A stretch of DNA of 64,000 nucleotides from Paenibacillus herberti (GTDB lineage Bacteria > Bacillota > Bacilli > Paenibacillales > Paenibacillaceae). The position numbers and the translations under genes are program-made. The first letter of the stretch is position 1; each line of letters starts with the position of its first letter. Under the pieces are notes generated by a model. That model worked only from the letters and a program-made list of their open reading frames with translations. It searched no databases and was not told the DNA's origin. Shown here in pieces: positions 23,888-34,322 of the stretch. The DNA lies in contig NZ_NMUQ01000002.1 in the NCBI RefSeq assembly GCF_002233675.1, forward strand, positions 367,852 through 431,851. The letters run 5' to 3'.

Positions 23888-26452
23888 TTAATTGTTAATC
23901 AGAAACCAGTTCATTTCTTTGGATGCGATCAGAATGGAAGAGTTCTGGAATACATCATAAACGTTAAGTTTGAACTTGCCATTCGTTCTTGTCTTTGACT
24001 GAATTTCTGGATCATTATACAGCATTTTCAACGGAATACTATCTCCTACTTTTAACACCTCATCCTGCGATCCTTGAACCGCCGATGCAATGTCGAAAGT
24101 TTTGGAGTAGGTAAGTTGATTTGTATCTTGATTTACAAATTCAATTTTAATCTTATGCGTGCCTGCAATCGCTTCGTATTGCTCATCACGCTTCAGACTG
24201 TACTCCGTCTCCAGCTTCAGTCCGGAAGCGGCATACATGTCCTTAACATCAAAGAACGCGCTCGTTTTGGTTAGTGAGAGCATGAACCCGCCAACCTTCA
24301 ACTCTTTAAGCTCTTGCGAGGTTTTCTCGCTCGTTGATGCACCCAGCGCATAGGCAGCCGGTTTCGCAAGCACGGCTGGACTGCCTGTATTTCCGCCAGG
24401 TACAGTGCCTCCTTCTCCGTTGCCCTCTTCTTTCCCGCCATTACCAGGATTAGCAGGAGGAGTTGCTGGAGAACCGCCAATAGCTTGACCGATAACTAGC
24501 TTGAAGTCGGTGGAATCAAACGCTCGAGGAAGCTGAGCCCAAGCTGAGGTCAGAGCTTTACCGCCAGAGCTAATCCGATCCTTAAGCTCTGCGAATTGAA
24601 CAGGAACAACGAGTCCATTCTTATCAATCAGGTAGCCACCTAACTGAGCCAGCACGGCTGCTCTTGCTTCCTTGTTGATCCCTTCAAATTCCGCATAGAA
24701 AGTTTGCGTACCAACACCTTGGTAAACGGCATTCCGATTCATCTTCATCGTTGCCTTCTGGCCAACACCAGAAATTTCGTATTCTGCAGCGTTTCCGATA
24801 GTCGGGATTTCTGAAAGCTGCTGCCCTGTAAATTGATAGAGAGTTTTGCCTGGCTTATCCGCAGCTGGCTCCGTGGCAACAAAAGCAATCTGAGAGATGG
24901 AAGTGCTATAAGGAATTTCTGCAGCAACTACGGCTTCGTAGGTCGCTCCTGGAGCAAGCGTAATCATCTTATCCAATCCGATGGCTTTTTGCTCCACGCC
25001 AACCTTAACGCCATTCACCATAAAGTAACCGCCCAGAGCAGGAACCTGCTTTGTTACGCCACTCGTATTTGTAATGCTCAAACTTGCGACAAGCGTATCC
25101 TGATTGACGCCTGGCATTCTAGTTACACCTTTTAACTGAATGCTGTAATCCTGGTAAGAGAAAGCTGAGCCAAGTCCGCCTTCGAGAGAAGCGGTCTGGA
25201 TAGCATAAGATGCAATAACATAAGATTTTTCTTTTTCTGTTGCCTGAGATTTTACGACAAGTTGAGCTCCGCTCACATTGGCATCTCCGGGTATGTTTCC
25301 AGTCAGGTTTAGAGTTTTCGCTATACCGGGAAGCAGAGAGGCATTTTCCTCTTTGGTATAGGTCAGGCTATAACTCTTACCCGCTGCTGTCACAAGGAAG
25401 AAATCAAAGCCAGCTGCAGCTGCAGCAGATCCATTATTAGTTAAGGAGAAGTCGATCGCGATAGACTGTCCATCTGAACCTTGATTCAGAAAAGCTTGTC
25501 CTGCTTTAGTCGTAATCGGCTGTCCATCCATATAGATTGTTTTTGGTTGCCCAGCCGAAGAAGGCGGCTGGATCTTCAGCGTCGGTAGTTTGAAAACGCC
25601 CGCCGGGAGTTTCACTTTGCTTGCCTCGTCATTCAGTGAGGCAACAAGCGATAACGGCTTGCCAGTAATAACAGCCGGGATGGTAGAGCGAAGTGTAATA
25701 ATTTTGCGTTCGCGCGGTTGAATAGTCGCACCTTCCAAACCGGGAACAGACACATTGTAGACGGAGAGACCATCCGTTTGGATATTAAAACTCATTTTGG
25801 AAAGGTCTATTACCTGTTGGCCCACATTCTCTAAAAGGTAATTAATCGTTACATATCCATTGTCCTTATCTTTCGATATGTAAGCTTGCTTGACGGCCCC
25901 TTTCAGCTTTCCGCTGCCAAAGAGCATGACTCCTGGTTGGAATGCAGCAACAGAAACGCTTCCTTTGGATGGATAAGAAATAGTTCCAAGACGCTTTTCA
26001 TAGCTTGCCGAGGAAAAGTCCCATTTGATGACGTCAAAAGATAGATCTGTCAGTCCAGTAGCGGAATCTACAACAGAATAATAAGTTATGTACTGACTTG
26101 TATTAGCCGGTACAGACGTTTTTTCTTTGTCACCCTCAATAACTGTTGCTTTGAAGGTTTTGCCTGACTTTGACTTAACTCGAATCCAGTAGTCCATCAG
26201 ATCCATGGATTTGGAGCTATTATTGGTGATCATAACCGTGTAAGCAAGTACTTTGCCTTTGTCCTGCATAAGGAAACTCGCGTTCCGAATACTCAAACTA
26301 CCACCACCAGGCAGTGCCACCGCTTGCCCAGACAATGTGCTCGACTTCGCTGCGGACACTTGATCAGCGGGTAAACCAGCAAAACCTCCACCAAGCAGCA
26401 AGCCTGCTGCTGTAATTGTTGCTATGCCTGTCTTCAACCAGTTCTGTCTCAC
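23888..26452 (-). CDS. Large secreted protein of unknown function
   Basis: An 854-residue exported protein with a signal peptide ending near QVSAAKS (about residue 35). The rest is predicted beta-rich and repetitive: segments such as LAYTVMITNNSSKSMDL, VTINYLLENVGQQVIDL, IAIDFSLTNNGSAAAAA and LVASLSITNTSGVTKQV recur, each looking like an Ig-like strand pair at about 110-150 residue spacing. A Gly/Glu/Pro-rich linker lies at about 660-690. No catalytic motif or SLH domain was found. GTG start at 26452 follows AGGAGG by about 7 nt. Position beside the S-layer gene suggests an envelope role, by inference only. Confidence 0.8.
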   Translation of the reverse strand: MRQNWLKTGIATITAAGLLLGGGFAGLPADQVSAAKSSTLSGQAVALPGGGSLSIRNASFLMQDKGKVLAYTVMITNNSSKSMDLMDYWIRVKSKSGKTFKATVIEGDKEKTSVPANTSQYITYYSVVDSATGLTDLSFDVIKWDFSSASYEKRLGTISYPSKGSVSVAAFQPGVMLFGSGKLKGAVKQAYISKDKDNGYVTINYLLENVGQQVIDLSKMSFNIQTDGLSVYNVSVPGLEGATIQPRERKIITLRSTIPAVITGKPLSLVASLNDEASKVKLPAGVFKLPTLKIQPPSSAGQPKTIYMDGQPITTKAGQAFLNQGSDGQSIAIDFSLTNNGSAAAAAGFDFFLVTAAGKSYSLTYTKEENASLLPGIAKTLNLTGNIPGDANVSGAQLVVKSQATEKEKSYVIASYAIQTASLEGGLGSAFSYQDYSIQLKGVTRMPGVNQDTLVASLSITNTSGVTKQVPALGGYFMVNGVKVGVEQKAIGLDKMITLAPGATYEAVVAAEIPYSTSISQIAFVATEPAADKPGKTLYQFTGQQLSEIPTIGNAAEYEISGVGQKATMKMNRNAVYQGVGTQTFYAEFEGINKEARAAVLAQLGGYLIDKNGLVVPVQFAELKDRISSGGKALTSAWAQLPRAFDSTDFKLVIGQAIGGSPATPPANPGNGGKEEGNGEGGTVPGGNTGSPAVLAKPAAYALGASTSEKTSQELKELKVGGFMLSLTKTSAFFDVKDMYAASGLKLETEYSLKRDEQYEAIAGTHKIKIEFVNQDTNQLTYSKTFDIASAVQGSQDEVLKVGDSIPLKMLYNDPEIQSKTRTNGKFKLNVYDVFQNSSILIASKEMNWFLINN

Positions 26453-26565
26453 TCACATACCTCCTGTTTCCATATACATCTTAGACGCGAACTGAAGGTC
26501 GTTTGTTTCTCTCATACACCAATATATTCTACTTTTTATTATAAGTTTTGTTTCAAAGGACATAG

Positions 26566-26601
26566 AAAAAGAGCAAGCAGGATCCCCTGCTTGCTCTTTT
26601 T
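26566..26601. terminator. Bidirectional terminator of S-layer gene
   Basis: Perfect 16-bp inverted repeat (26566-26581 with 26586-26601) with a 4-nt loop and A/T ends, located 16 bp after the S-layer gene stop. It can act on both strands. Confidence 0.95.
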
Positions 26602-26616
26602 TATTCGTGAAACGGA

Positions 26617-29370
26617 TTAGCCGATTTCTACCGTAATCGTACCGGATACATTGTTGCTCGATACGAAAGTGATAACAGCCGTTCCTTTTTTACCTGCAAC
26701 TGGTGCCAGTACGCCATCTTGGTTTACTGTTACAACAGTTGGTGCGGAGGAGTAGAAGTAACCACCCTCGCTAGAAATAACTACACCATATTGATCTTTA
26801 ACTGTAGGAACGATCGTGTTACCTTTGCGTTCCAGTTCAACCGATTTGGATACAGGAGCATCCTCGGAAACAGTTACTTCTTGCGTAGCAACTGCTGCGT
26901 TACCAACATAAGCCGTTACCGTAGATTTACCATTTTTGAGGCCAGTCAACTTATCGTTAGCTTCTACTTTCAGAACCGTAGGATCGGTGCTTGTTACATT
27001 TGATGGAGTTTTATTTTCCAGAGCAACTGTAACACCAGAAGAAGTTTTACCAGTCAGTTCCACCGACTTGGAGTAAACACCTGCAGTTTTAGCAGCATAT
27101 GCCGTTGAGATGTTATTGATCGTGAAGGATTTTACATCCGCGGAATCAACAACGTCAACAGAGAAGGTGTAAACTTCAGCGCTACCAGACTTAATCGTTA
27201 CAGTAGCAGAACCGGATTTGCCGTTAGCGGCTTTCAAAGCTCCAGTTGCTGTGTTGTAAGTCAGAAGATCTGCTTCGCTTTGGTTGGAGAGCTCAACCGT
27301 GTAAGTTGCGCTTGCAGCCGTAGCGGTTTTCGTGCGACCGTAGCTATCAACGAGGACAATGTTGTCGCCGCCCAAAGTTACCGAAGCATTATCTTCCAAA
27401 GTAGTAACAACGTCTTTAATTCCGTTAACACCTACGATTGTAGCTGCCTTTTGAATGGTTACGTTTTGCGTGGAAGGAGCGGAAGTGCTCGTTTTGCCAC
27501 GTGCTACGATGTAAGAGAAGCCTTCTTGCGTGAACTTCAGAACCAGCTCGCCCTTAGCGTTAACTTTAGGGTAGCCATCAGCCAGGTAGTTAGCAGAGAA
27601 GTCCAGTTGGCTCAGATCAAGAGCTGTACCTTTGATTTCGCCGCCGAACGTATCCGTAGCTACAAACGGGAATACTACTTCTTCGCCTGCTACTACAATA
27701 GAGCTAGCGGAGCCGAGTTGGAAGTCTTTCACTACAGCGGAACCAGCAACGTTAATGATGATGGTTTTGGAGATTCCAGCACTTGGGTTGCTGATCGTCA
27801 GCGTCGTGGATCCAGCAGCTTTAGCTGTGAATTTCAGAACGCCTTTGCTGTCAACTGTGATTTTCTCAACAACACGGTTGTCGCTGTTGTAGAAGAACAG
27901 ACCATCTTTGTCTTTGTAGTTGACGTATACGTTGGAAGCAACTCCTGCTTTGAAGTCGATGTCGCCAGCCGTCAGGTTAATCGTTTGGCCGTTAGCATCC
28001 TTCAGTGTAAGCGGAAGAATCAGTCCAGTTTCACCAGCGGAGATACGAGCTTTACCAGCCAGCGGTTGAACATCGCCAAGCTCCAGAACTGTAGCCGTGG
28101 ATCCTGTTACAACAGTCAGCGTTTTGGAAATACTCAGACCGGAAGCTGGTGCAACAGCCGTTACAGCGATTTTATCACCAGCGTTTGCGCCAGCAGCTTT
28201 CAGGCTTACTTTACCACCGGAAACCGTAACCGATTTAGTTGGTTGAGTGCTGTTGAAAGCTTGGATATAAGTGCTGTTCGTAGTCGTTACATCTTCACCG
28301 AATTGGTTCAAGACTTTAACGCCAAGGTCAACATTGTCAGCCAGTTGAATAGCTGGGGACGTGATGTCGATTTTAGCAGCTACGCTTGCAGCAACTTTAA
28401 GGGAGAACGGAGTGTCCGTACCTTTAACAGCCAGCGTGTAGTCGCCTACAGGCAGGTAAACTGCGGACAGAGCAACGGATTTGTTGTCGTCAGCGAATTT
28501 AGCTGTTACAGGGAAAGTGGACAGGTTGGATTTCAGCGTGAAGCCGCCATCCATGTATGTTTTTTCAGTAGCTGTCAGAGCGCGGTTAAATTTAACCGTG
28601 ATCACTTTGCCGCCGGATTGTGCAGCTTCAACAGCTTTAACCGTTTGAAGCGTTACTTTAACTTCGTAGGATTTACCTTGGTAGGAAACAGTAACCGTAG
28701 TTTCTTTACCGGCTTCCAGAGGAGTCGTCAGAGCTTGCTTCACGACTTGGTTGTCGGAGAAAGTAACTTCGATGTTGCTAGCGTCGACAGCAACAGCGGA
28801 TTTAACGGATACAGCTGCATCGGACAGGCCGTAAGCAGCTTCTACTACTTGACCGCGGGTAGCAGCCACTTTGTAGGAAGCAGCTTGGTCGATCAGACCA
28901 GCTTCGATAGCTGCTGCTACGTAGCCTTTAGCCCATGCGCTTACAGCGCCGGAAACAGCTGCATCAGCTTTAGGTTGCAGGCCTGCTGCGATAACGAGAG
29001 TTTTCGCAACTTGCTCAACCGTCAGGGATTGGGAAGGACCGAACAGGTTGTTGCCAAGGCCGTTCAGGTAGCCAGCTTTTGTGCCAGCGCCGATGAAGCT
29101 TTTAGCCCAATGTTTAGCCGCTACGTCTTTGTAGTTAGCTGCTGCTGCGTCAGGCGTAAGGCCGTTCAGCAGAACCAGTACTTTAGAGAACTCAGCGCGC
29201 GTGATGTTTTTAGTAAGACCTGCAGTGCCGTCCGGGTAACCCGTCAGAACACCTGCTTGTTTCAGAGCGTCGAATTTCTGTTGTGTTGTCAGTTCAGCCG
29301 CGAATGCGGAGCTAGCGAATACGGAAGTTACGAGTGCGCCTGTAACAACCAGGGATATACTTTTTTTCAT
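26617..29370 (-). CDS. S-layer protein with N-terminal SLH domains
   Basis: A 917-residue exported protein and the likely main S-layer subunit. The signal peptide is MKKSISLVVTGALVTSV...AFA (about 1-25). Three SLH domains follow (about 26-180: ITRAEFSKVLVLLNG, LTVEQVAKTLVIAAG, ATRGQVVEAAYGLSD). The remainder is a series of Ig/Big-like domains, with no cysteine noticed. Strongly biased, uniform codon use suggests very high expression. ATG at 29370 lies after GGAGGAG; a 71-codon upstream frame extension has no signal peptide and is rejected. A 16-bp-stem terminator follows and a long leader precedes it. Anchoring would use CsaB-modified polymer. Confidence 0.92.
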   Translation of the reverse strand: MKKSISLVVTGALVTSVFASSAFAAELTTQQKFDALKQAGVLTGYPDGTAGLTKNITRAEFSKVLVLLNGLTPDAAAANYKDVAAKHWAKSFIGAGTKAGYLNGLGNNLFGPSQSLTVEQVAKTLVIAAGLQPKADAAVSGAVSAWAKGYVAAAIEAGLIDQAASYKVAATRGQVVEAAYGLSDAAVSVKSAVAVDASNIEVTFSDNQVVKQALTTPLEAGKETTVTVSYQGKSYEVKVTLQTVKAVEAAQSGGKVITVKFNRALTATEKTYMDGGFTLKSNLSTFPVTAKFADDNKSVALSAVYLPVGDYTLAVKGTDTPFSLKVAASVAAKIDITSPAIQLADNVDLGVKVLNQFGEDVTTTNSTYIQAFNSTQPTKSVTVSGGKVSLKAAGANAGDKIAVTAVAPASGLSISKTLTVVTGSTATVLELGDVQPLAGKARISAGETGLILPLTLKDANGQTINLTAGDIDFKAGVASNVYVNYKDKDGLFFYNSDNRVVEKITVDSKGVLKFTAKAAGSTTLTISNPSAGISKTIIINVAGSAVVKDFQLGSASSIVVAGEEVVFPFVATDTFGGEIKGTALDLSQLDFSANYLADGYPKVNAKGELVLKFTQEGFSYIVARGKTSTSAPSTQNVTIQKAATIVGVNGIKDVVTTLEDNASVTLGGDNIVLVDSYGRTKTATAASATYTVELSNQSEADLLTYNTATGALKAANGKSGSATVTIKSGSAEVYTFSVDVVDSADVKSFTINNISTAYAAKTAGVYSKSVELTGKTSSGVTVALENKTPSNVTSTDPTVLKVEANDKLTGLKNGKSTVTAYVGNAAVATQEVTVSEDAPVSKSVELERKGNTIVPTVKDQYGVVISSEGGYFYSSAPTVVTVNQDGVLAPVAGKKGTAVITFVSSNNVSGTITVEIG

Positions 29371-29931
29371 AACCTTTTTGTCTCCTCCTCTAACTTGCTT
29401 AAATATATGAGAGTGTTCGGTGAAACTATGAGTGCTCTTTGTACTCATCTGTTGTGTCACCCCCTTCCCAGAGTGTGGGAGCAGTATAATATAGAAAGAT
29501 GTCTGCTTCATGCTGATAGACACGTGTAAAAACATGCCGCAGAAACTTGTAAAATCAAGTAGAAAAAAATGGAAACCTGTCAAACCACTAAACCATTATA
29601 CAATGGCCTAATAGAGGCAGTAAAGAGAAAGATGAGAATATGTTCCATTTCCATTAGAGAAATCGGAACAAGGGGGTTTAGCGTCTCCAGTCAATCGGTG
29701 AGCACTGCTTTTTCCCGTTCCTGTGTGACTCCAGTTATTTAAACGCAGGGGAATCGGAAAAGTTGCGAAACACTGAAAAAAAATTCTGTTTTTCTTTCAT
29801 GATGTTTTTCTATGTATGTCCTATACCCACTCATAGTCCTAGTATAACTTGGATAACCGGACTTCGTCGACTCGAAACTTTTTCCAAATCCCGCTTTTTG
29901 TCGAAACGAAATTTTCGCCTTAATTTAATAG
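29371..29931. other. Long leader and promoter region of S-layer gene
   Basis: About 560 bases without a supported gene. On the minus strand TATACT (complement of 29841-29846) is a possible -10 with a poor -35. If it is used, the leader is about 460 nt. Within the leader, CCGATT occurs three times (minus strand, around 29751-29756, 29693-29698 and 29651-29656), and ACTGGAG occurs twice (around 29730 and 29686). Long, stable leaders are typical of S-layer mRNAs; no known riboswitch was recognised. Confidence 0.5.
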
Positions 29932-29966
29932 AAGAGTCTGCCGAGGAGACCTCTTTGCAGACTCTT
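29932..29966 (-). terminator. Terminator of the 1362-residue SLH gene
   Basis: Perfect 10-bp stem AAGAGTCTGC / GCAGACTCTT (29932-29941 with 29957-29966) with an inner GAGG/CCTC pairing. The T tract on the minus strand is weak (TTCTATTAAATT). Confidence 0.7.
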
Positions 29967-29989
29967 TCTACTATTATAATAGTAATCGT

Positions 29990-32900
29990 TTAGTTGATTT
30001 TCGGCAGACGTTTAAGTCCAACGAGTACTTTCCCGAGAATAATGCCGGAGTCCGAGCGAAGCAGATTGGCTCTAGGCTCGAACACAAAACCATTCTTTGG
30101 GTTCTGGCTGTCTACAGGGGAACCTTGAATATAACCCTTTTGATAAATGGCGAGCACCGACGCACGAGCGTAGTAATCGATCTGACTATAGTCCTTGAAG
30201 GCTTTCTGCAGCGCCTTCTCAATTTTGGCCGGGTCAGTCTCCAACTTGAGCTTAAGCGCACGTGCCAAGATGACTGCGGCGTCCTCGCGAGTGAGGTTGC
30301 TTGTCGGCTCGAAGGTCTTAGGAGCCTTGCCGCGGATATAACCTTCATTGAAGGCTGATTCAATATAACGATAATCCCATAGGGCTGTACTCTCGACGCC
30401 AACATCGTTGAACAGACGCTTGGACGGGTCTGAGTTGTAGTTAAGCGGTACGGCCAATGCCTTGACCATCATTGTGGCGAATTCACCACGCGAAGTAAAC
30501 AGGTTGGCTCCGAACTCATCGATTCCAGCTGCGTTCATGAAGCCCTTGGCATACATCGCTTCCAGATAGTTGCGCGCATAAGGATGCGAAGTGATGTCCA
30601 GGTAGGAATACTTCAGTTGCCCAACCACATAGTAACCGAACTCCGAGAACGGTACGGTAACTGTATTTTTCTTGGTGTCCACAGTGCCACCGATATTCAC
30701 CCATTCCGGCTTTTTCGGATCAAAGCGGAACACCGAAATGAACGTACCGTTCGCATCCACAATGTTTGGATCATAGGACAGGGTCAGCTTGCCCTCTTTG
30801 GATGCCATCAGCTCCCGATTGACTGGACGATCCACATAGGATGGCAAATCAGCTGTTGGATACTGATACGGATCAATACCGTATTTGAGTGGGTCATTCA
30901 CACTTTCTGTCTGAGGATTATCAGCCATACCTGCATCAATCCAGAACACTTTGCCAGCCTTGTTGAAATTGGTTGAGAATGTGCTTTCAAACATGTTGCC
31001 GAGGCTGTCCAAAATCAGATCGAAGTTCGCCGGTGGTACCTCGAATTCATGGCGATCAACGACACCATCCGTCGGGTTGGCGATGCCGAATAACAGACGA
31101 TGACCGGTAAACACCTGATTTTTCAGCTTTTCTGGTGTGTTGTAGTCGCGTCGAATCAACGTTGTCGACTTAGGGAACGTCAACTGTAGCTGACCCTCAA
31201 ACAGCTTGTGAGAGCTCTTCATCTCTTCCATGTAACCCGCTCCCGGAATGTTAGTCGGGGCATAGGTAACCGAAATCGTATCGGTGATAGAGTCGTTCTC
31301 ATTGGCAATGATGAACTTCAGCTTGTTTTCACCGGCTTTCAAGCCGCTGATAACAACGCGGTAAGCGGTCGTATAGTCGATGGTGCCGTCATTGTCCGCA
31401 TCATAGGCGATTTTCTCGCCGTTCAGCTTGTTGACTGTAACCGTTTTGGCGCTTGGAGCGTCGATGACGATTTCCACAAAGTTCTGGTTCACGATGCGCT
31501 TGCTGTTCAAAGGACGAAGAATTTTGTATGGAAGAGCCGTAGGATCGACTTCTAGACGGTAGCTGGCACGCGCGCCGGCTTCGCCATTATTGTAGACGTA
31601 GAAATTAAATACGCTGGATGTGCCGTCTTTACTCAAGTATTGATTCGTCAGTACCCAAGAGAAGGTCTGGGTTTTGACATCATAGGTTACGGTTAACTTC
31701 GGTACCCGCTCGCCTTGTTTAGCGATGGGATCGATGGTGATCCCAGAATTCAGCACTCCGATCGATTGCTGCTCCTTCGGCAGGCCGCTGTCGATAACCC
31801 GCAATTCCTTGCTCAAGTTCCAGATAATCGGCTTAGACAGATTGCTGCCTTCGATTTTGAGGATGAAATCATTTTTAGTAATCGTGCTTCCTGTTGCGTT
31901 AAGCGTAGTATTCGCTTCAGAGAGGCTTGTTCCAAGGTCAATGAAGTCAAAGGTACCATGAAGGTTCATGTAAGGCTCTTTGGTCGTGAATACGCTCCCT
32001 TGTTTAGGGAAGTTCGGGTCGTTGCTGAGCGGAGCCGGCAAGTCGCTTGTATACGGATAAATGCTGTCTGCGGCAACCGGAATGACAGGCAGATTGACCT
32101 GGTTCAGGAAAATCGTGATGGAATTCTCGTAGTTGTTTTTGCTGCCTTTGTAAACGAATTTCAAATTGAAGGCGCCTGCCGATTCCATGATGGCTTTGGC
32201 TGCGGCAATACCAGCATCAGTTGCGACGAAAGAATTTACAGCTCCACCTTTAGTAGGATTGGGATCAGCTTTGATACCGATCGGCGTGTTATTGATATAG
32301 AAAAACATCGTTTGCGGCTTGCCGGTATCGTGAGTATACCGAATATCGGACAGATCGTTCAAATTGGTCAGCGTAGCTGCAAAATTTTTGAGCGTATCGG
32401 AAATGATGGTATCCAGCTTGCCGGGCTTTGTAGAATCGTAATCAATTTTCAACGTATCATAGATGCTGTCATACTTCAGGAACGGCCCGAACAGCATATT
32501 GAACGTAACCGATCCCTTCTGGCTACCATAATTGAACGTTACTGTTTGTGTACCTTCATACGGAAGCTTATTGAAAACAAGCACCTTACGCACAAGCGTT
32601 TTGTTGACACCGTTCACCGTACGTGTCACCGTAGTGGTGCTCACTGTTGAAGCGGGCTGATTCGTAGCCGTGTAGGTTGTCTTGTTGCCATTGATGTCCT
32701 GGATATTGTCAACCGTCAACTCCGGCGCTGTATCGGTAGTGTTGCCGACCAGCACCTCGACTGCGAGCGGAGTGTCATAAATATTGACTCCAGCCAGGGG
32801 TTTGCTAGCAATATTCAGGTCACTGGTACCTTTGTAGCCTGGAATATAATTGATCTCGCTAATAAATGGCGCTGTAGAGTTGCGCAACGTAAACTTGAGG

Positions 32901-34078
32901 TTGTACACACCTTGAGACTCGTTGTCGACCGTATTCGGCGCTTCCAGTGTCATAAAGTAGTCTTTGTCGTAGCTGTAGCCGCCGGTCTTGATCTTATCAA
33001 GCTTGATATCCACTTTGTAGATGTAAAACGGATCTTCGGGATTATAAGCGCTGCCGGTTACCGTCGGAATCGCATCGAATGGAGCCGCAGCCACGCCATC
33101 AAGCTTAGGCGTAATTGCAATCGGCTGAGATGGATTCGGGTTGGGCACCGTCGCCCCGTTTACAACCTTTTTGTTGTTTGGAACAATAACCGTACCCGTA
33201 ACGCTCAGATCGGATGGAGTACCCGCTTTGGAAGTCGAGAAATTCGGCGAGTATTCCAGAGCGGCACTGCTCGTAATAGCGCTGCCTGTCAATTCGTTGA
33301 TGTTGAGATCATAAAACGTGACCTCTCCATTGTAGAAAGCAACCTCTCGGGTCGTTTCGATTGTCTGATTGTTGTTAGTCACTTTAATGGTAACAAGGTT
33401 TTTACCCTTTTTTACCGTCAACGGCGAGAGAGTGAACTCGTAGTTGTTCGTCGCAGACACGTTGTAGCTGCGGCTCGAGCCGTTTACTTCGATCGATACC
33501 TTTTCCGCATTCGGCGCGTTACCGGTAATGGCGATATCGGCAGAAGTTCTGCCGCGTGATGCGCCGGATGATACAACCGTTGTAGCGTTCTCTTTCATCG
33601 GGAAGGTGCTGCCATCGAGGCGAGCGGCCAAGTTATAAAAGACAGGACCGTCATGGTACATAATATAAATAGAGGTGGAAACCTCTGCACCGCCTTGCAG
33701 CCCTTTAAACGTAATGCGGTTCAAACCGGAATAGAGCTGAATGTTGTTTGCATTCAGGTTGAAGCCAGTCAAGAAGACGCCGCCTTTGACATCCTCGGTT
33801 TTGGAACCGATCTGATCGTCTTCCGGCTCGTCAGATTTGTTGTTGTTCACAATCTGCAAAACGCTGTAAGTGATGCTGGAAGGATCGATGTTGCTCACGG
33901 AACCTTCAATGTTGACACGCCCGCTTGTTGTCGTACGCGGCTGCTGGGAGCTGCTGGTCTCCTTCGGGAACGTAAAATAACCTGTTGCTGCGGCATCGGC
34001 CGTCTGAGCCGGGAACACCGGCAACAGCTGGGCCACAAGGGCCAGCATCAGGAACATGGCGCTGAGTCGTTTGAACAC
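29990..34078 (-). CDS. Large SLH-domain surface protein
   Basis: A 1362-residue exported protein. The signal peptide is MFKRLSAMFLMLALVAQLLPVF...ADA (about 1-30). A long beta-rich stalk of non-identical Ig-like modules follows. C-terminal SLH domains occupy about 1170-1350 (LFTSRGEFATMMVKAL, NLTREDAAVILARAL, NLLRSDSGIILGKVL, each preceded by a Tyr/Ala-rich helix). In contrast to the probable S-layer subunit, the SLH domains are C-terminal. GTG start at 34078 follows GGAGGAGG by about 6 nt. Its partner is presumably the pyruvylated wall polymer; the stalk's function is not recognised. Confidence 0.88.
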   Translation of the reverse strand: MFKRLSAMFLMLALVAQLLPVFPAQTADAAATGYFTFPKETSSSQQPRTTTSGRVNIEGSVSNIDPSSITYSVLQIVNNNKSDEPEDDQIGSKTEDVKGGVFLTGFNLNANNIQLYSGLNRITFKGLQGGAEVSTSIYIMYHDGPVFYNLAARLDGSTFPMKENATTVVSSGASRGRTSADIAITGNAPNAEKVSIEVNGSSRSYNVSATNNYEFTLSPLTVKKGKNLVTIKVTNNNQTIETTREVAFYNGEVTFYDLNINELTGSAITSSAALEYSPNFSTSKAGTPSDLSVTGTVIVPNNKKVVNGATVPNPNPSQPIAITPKLDGVAAAPFDAIPTVTGSAYNPEDPFYIYKVDIKLDKIKTGGYSYDKDYFMTLEAPNTVDNESQGVYNLKFTLRNSTAPFISEINYIPGYKGTSDLNIASKPLAGVNIYDTPLAVEVLVGNTTDTAPELTVDNIQDINGNKTTYTATNQPASTVSTTTVTRTVNGVNKTLVRKVLVFNKLPYEGTQTVTFNYGSQKGSVTFNMLFGPFLKYDSIYDTLKIDYDSTKPGKLDTIISDTLKNFAATLTNLNDLSDIRYTHDTGKPQTMFFYINNTPIGIKADPNPTKGGAVNSFVATDAGIAAAKAIMESAGAFNLKFVYKGSKNNYENSITIFLNQVNLPVIPVAADSIYPYTSDLPAPLSNDPNFPKQGSVFTTKEPYMNLHGTFDFIDLGTSLSEANTTLNATGSTITKNDFILKIEGSNLSKPIIWNLSKELRVIDSGLPKEQQSIGVLNSGITIDPIAKQGERVPKLTVTYDVKTQTFSWVLTNQYLSKDGTSSVFNFYVYNNGEAGARASYRLEVDPTALPYKILRPLNSKRIVNQNFVEIVIDAPSAKTVTVNKLNGEKIAYDADNDGTIDYTTAYRVVISGLKAGENKLKFIIANENDSITDTISVTYAPTNIPGAGYMEEMKSSHKLFEGQLQLTFPKSTTLIRRDYNTPEKLKNQVFTGHRLLFGIANPTDGVVDRHEFEVPPANFDLILDSLGNMFESTFSTNFNKAGKVFWIDAGMADNPQTESVNDPLKYGIDPYQYPTADLPSYVDRPVNRELMASKEGKLTLSYDPNIVDANGTFISVFRFDPKKPEWVNIGGTVDTKKNTVTVPFSEFGYYVVGQLKYSYLDITSHPYARNYLEAMYAKGFMNAAGIDEFGANLFTSRGEFATMMVKALAVPLNYNSDPSKRLFNDVGVESTALWDYRYIESAFNEGYIRGKAPKTFEPTSNLTREDAAVILARALKLKLETDPAKIEKALQKAFKDYSQIDYYARASVLAIYQKGYIQGSPVDSQNPKNGFVFEPRANLLRSDSGIILGKVLVGLKRLPKIN

Positions 34079-34258
34079 GGTAAGCCTCCTCCATACTCTT
34101 TCAGTGGTATTTGTGTAGGATATTTATCGGAATGTGGCTGGAAAATTGTTAGGAGTTCGCCGGATTTACGATAACTTCTAGATAAGATGAAGATAACGAG
34201 CAAGATGTTTTCCACGTTCATTGGTGATGCTCATGTGTGATAGGAATTGTATTTTTTT

Positions 34259-34304
34259 CAAAAAAAATAAGCCTGTCCCTTTCGCGAGAAAGGACAGGCT
34301 TGTT
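34259..34304 (-). terminator. Terminator of tagO-like gene
   Basis: Long stem AAGCCTGTC-C-CTTTC / GAAAG-GACAGGCTT (about 34269-34304) with a GCGA loop and one bulged base. It is followed by a minus-strand T run (34259-34267) and lies about 20 bp after the stop codon. Confidence 0.9.
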
Positions 34305-34322
34305 TACTTTGATGGAATTGAA

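Noticed and set aside
27280-29529. 749-codon antisense frame over the S-layer gene
   Set aside because: It is a shadow of strongly biased codon use in the S-layer gene, with a Cys/Ser/Arg-rich composition and no ribosome binding site or domain.
29371-29583. 71-codon N-terminal extension of the S-layer protein
   Set aside because: It has no signal peptide at its start, whereas ATG at 29370 has a Shine-Dalgarno and a typical signal peptide.
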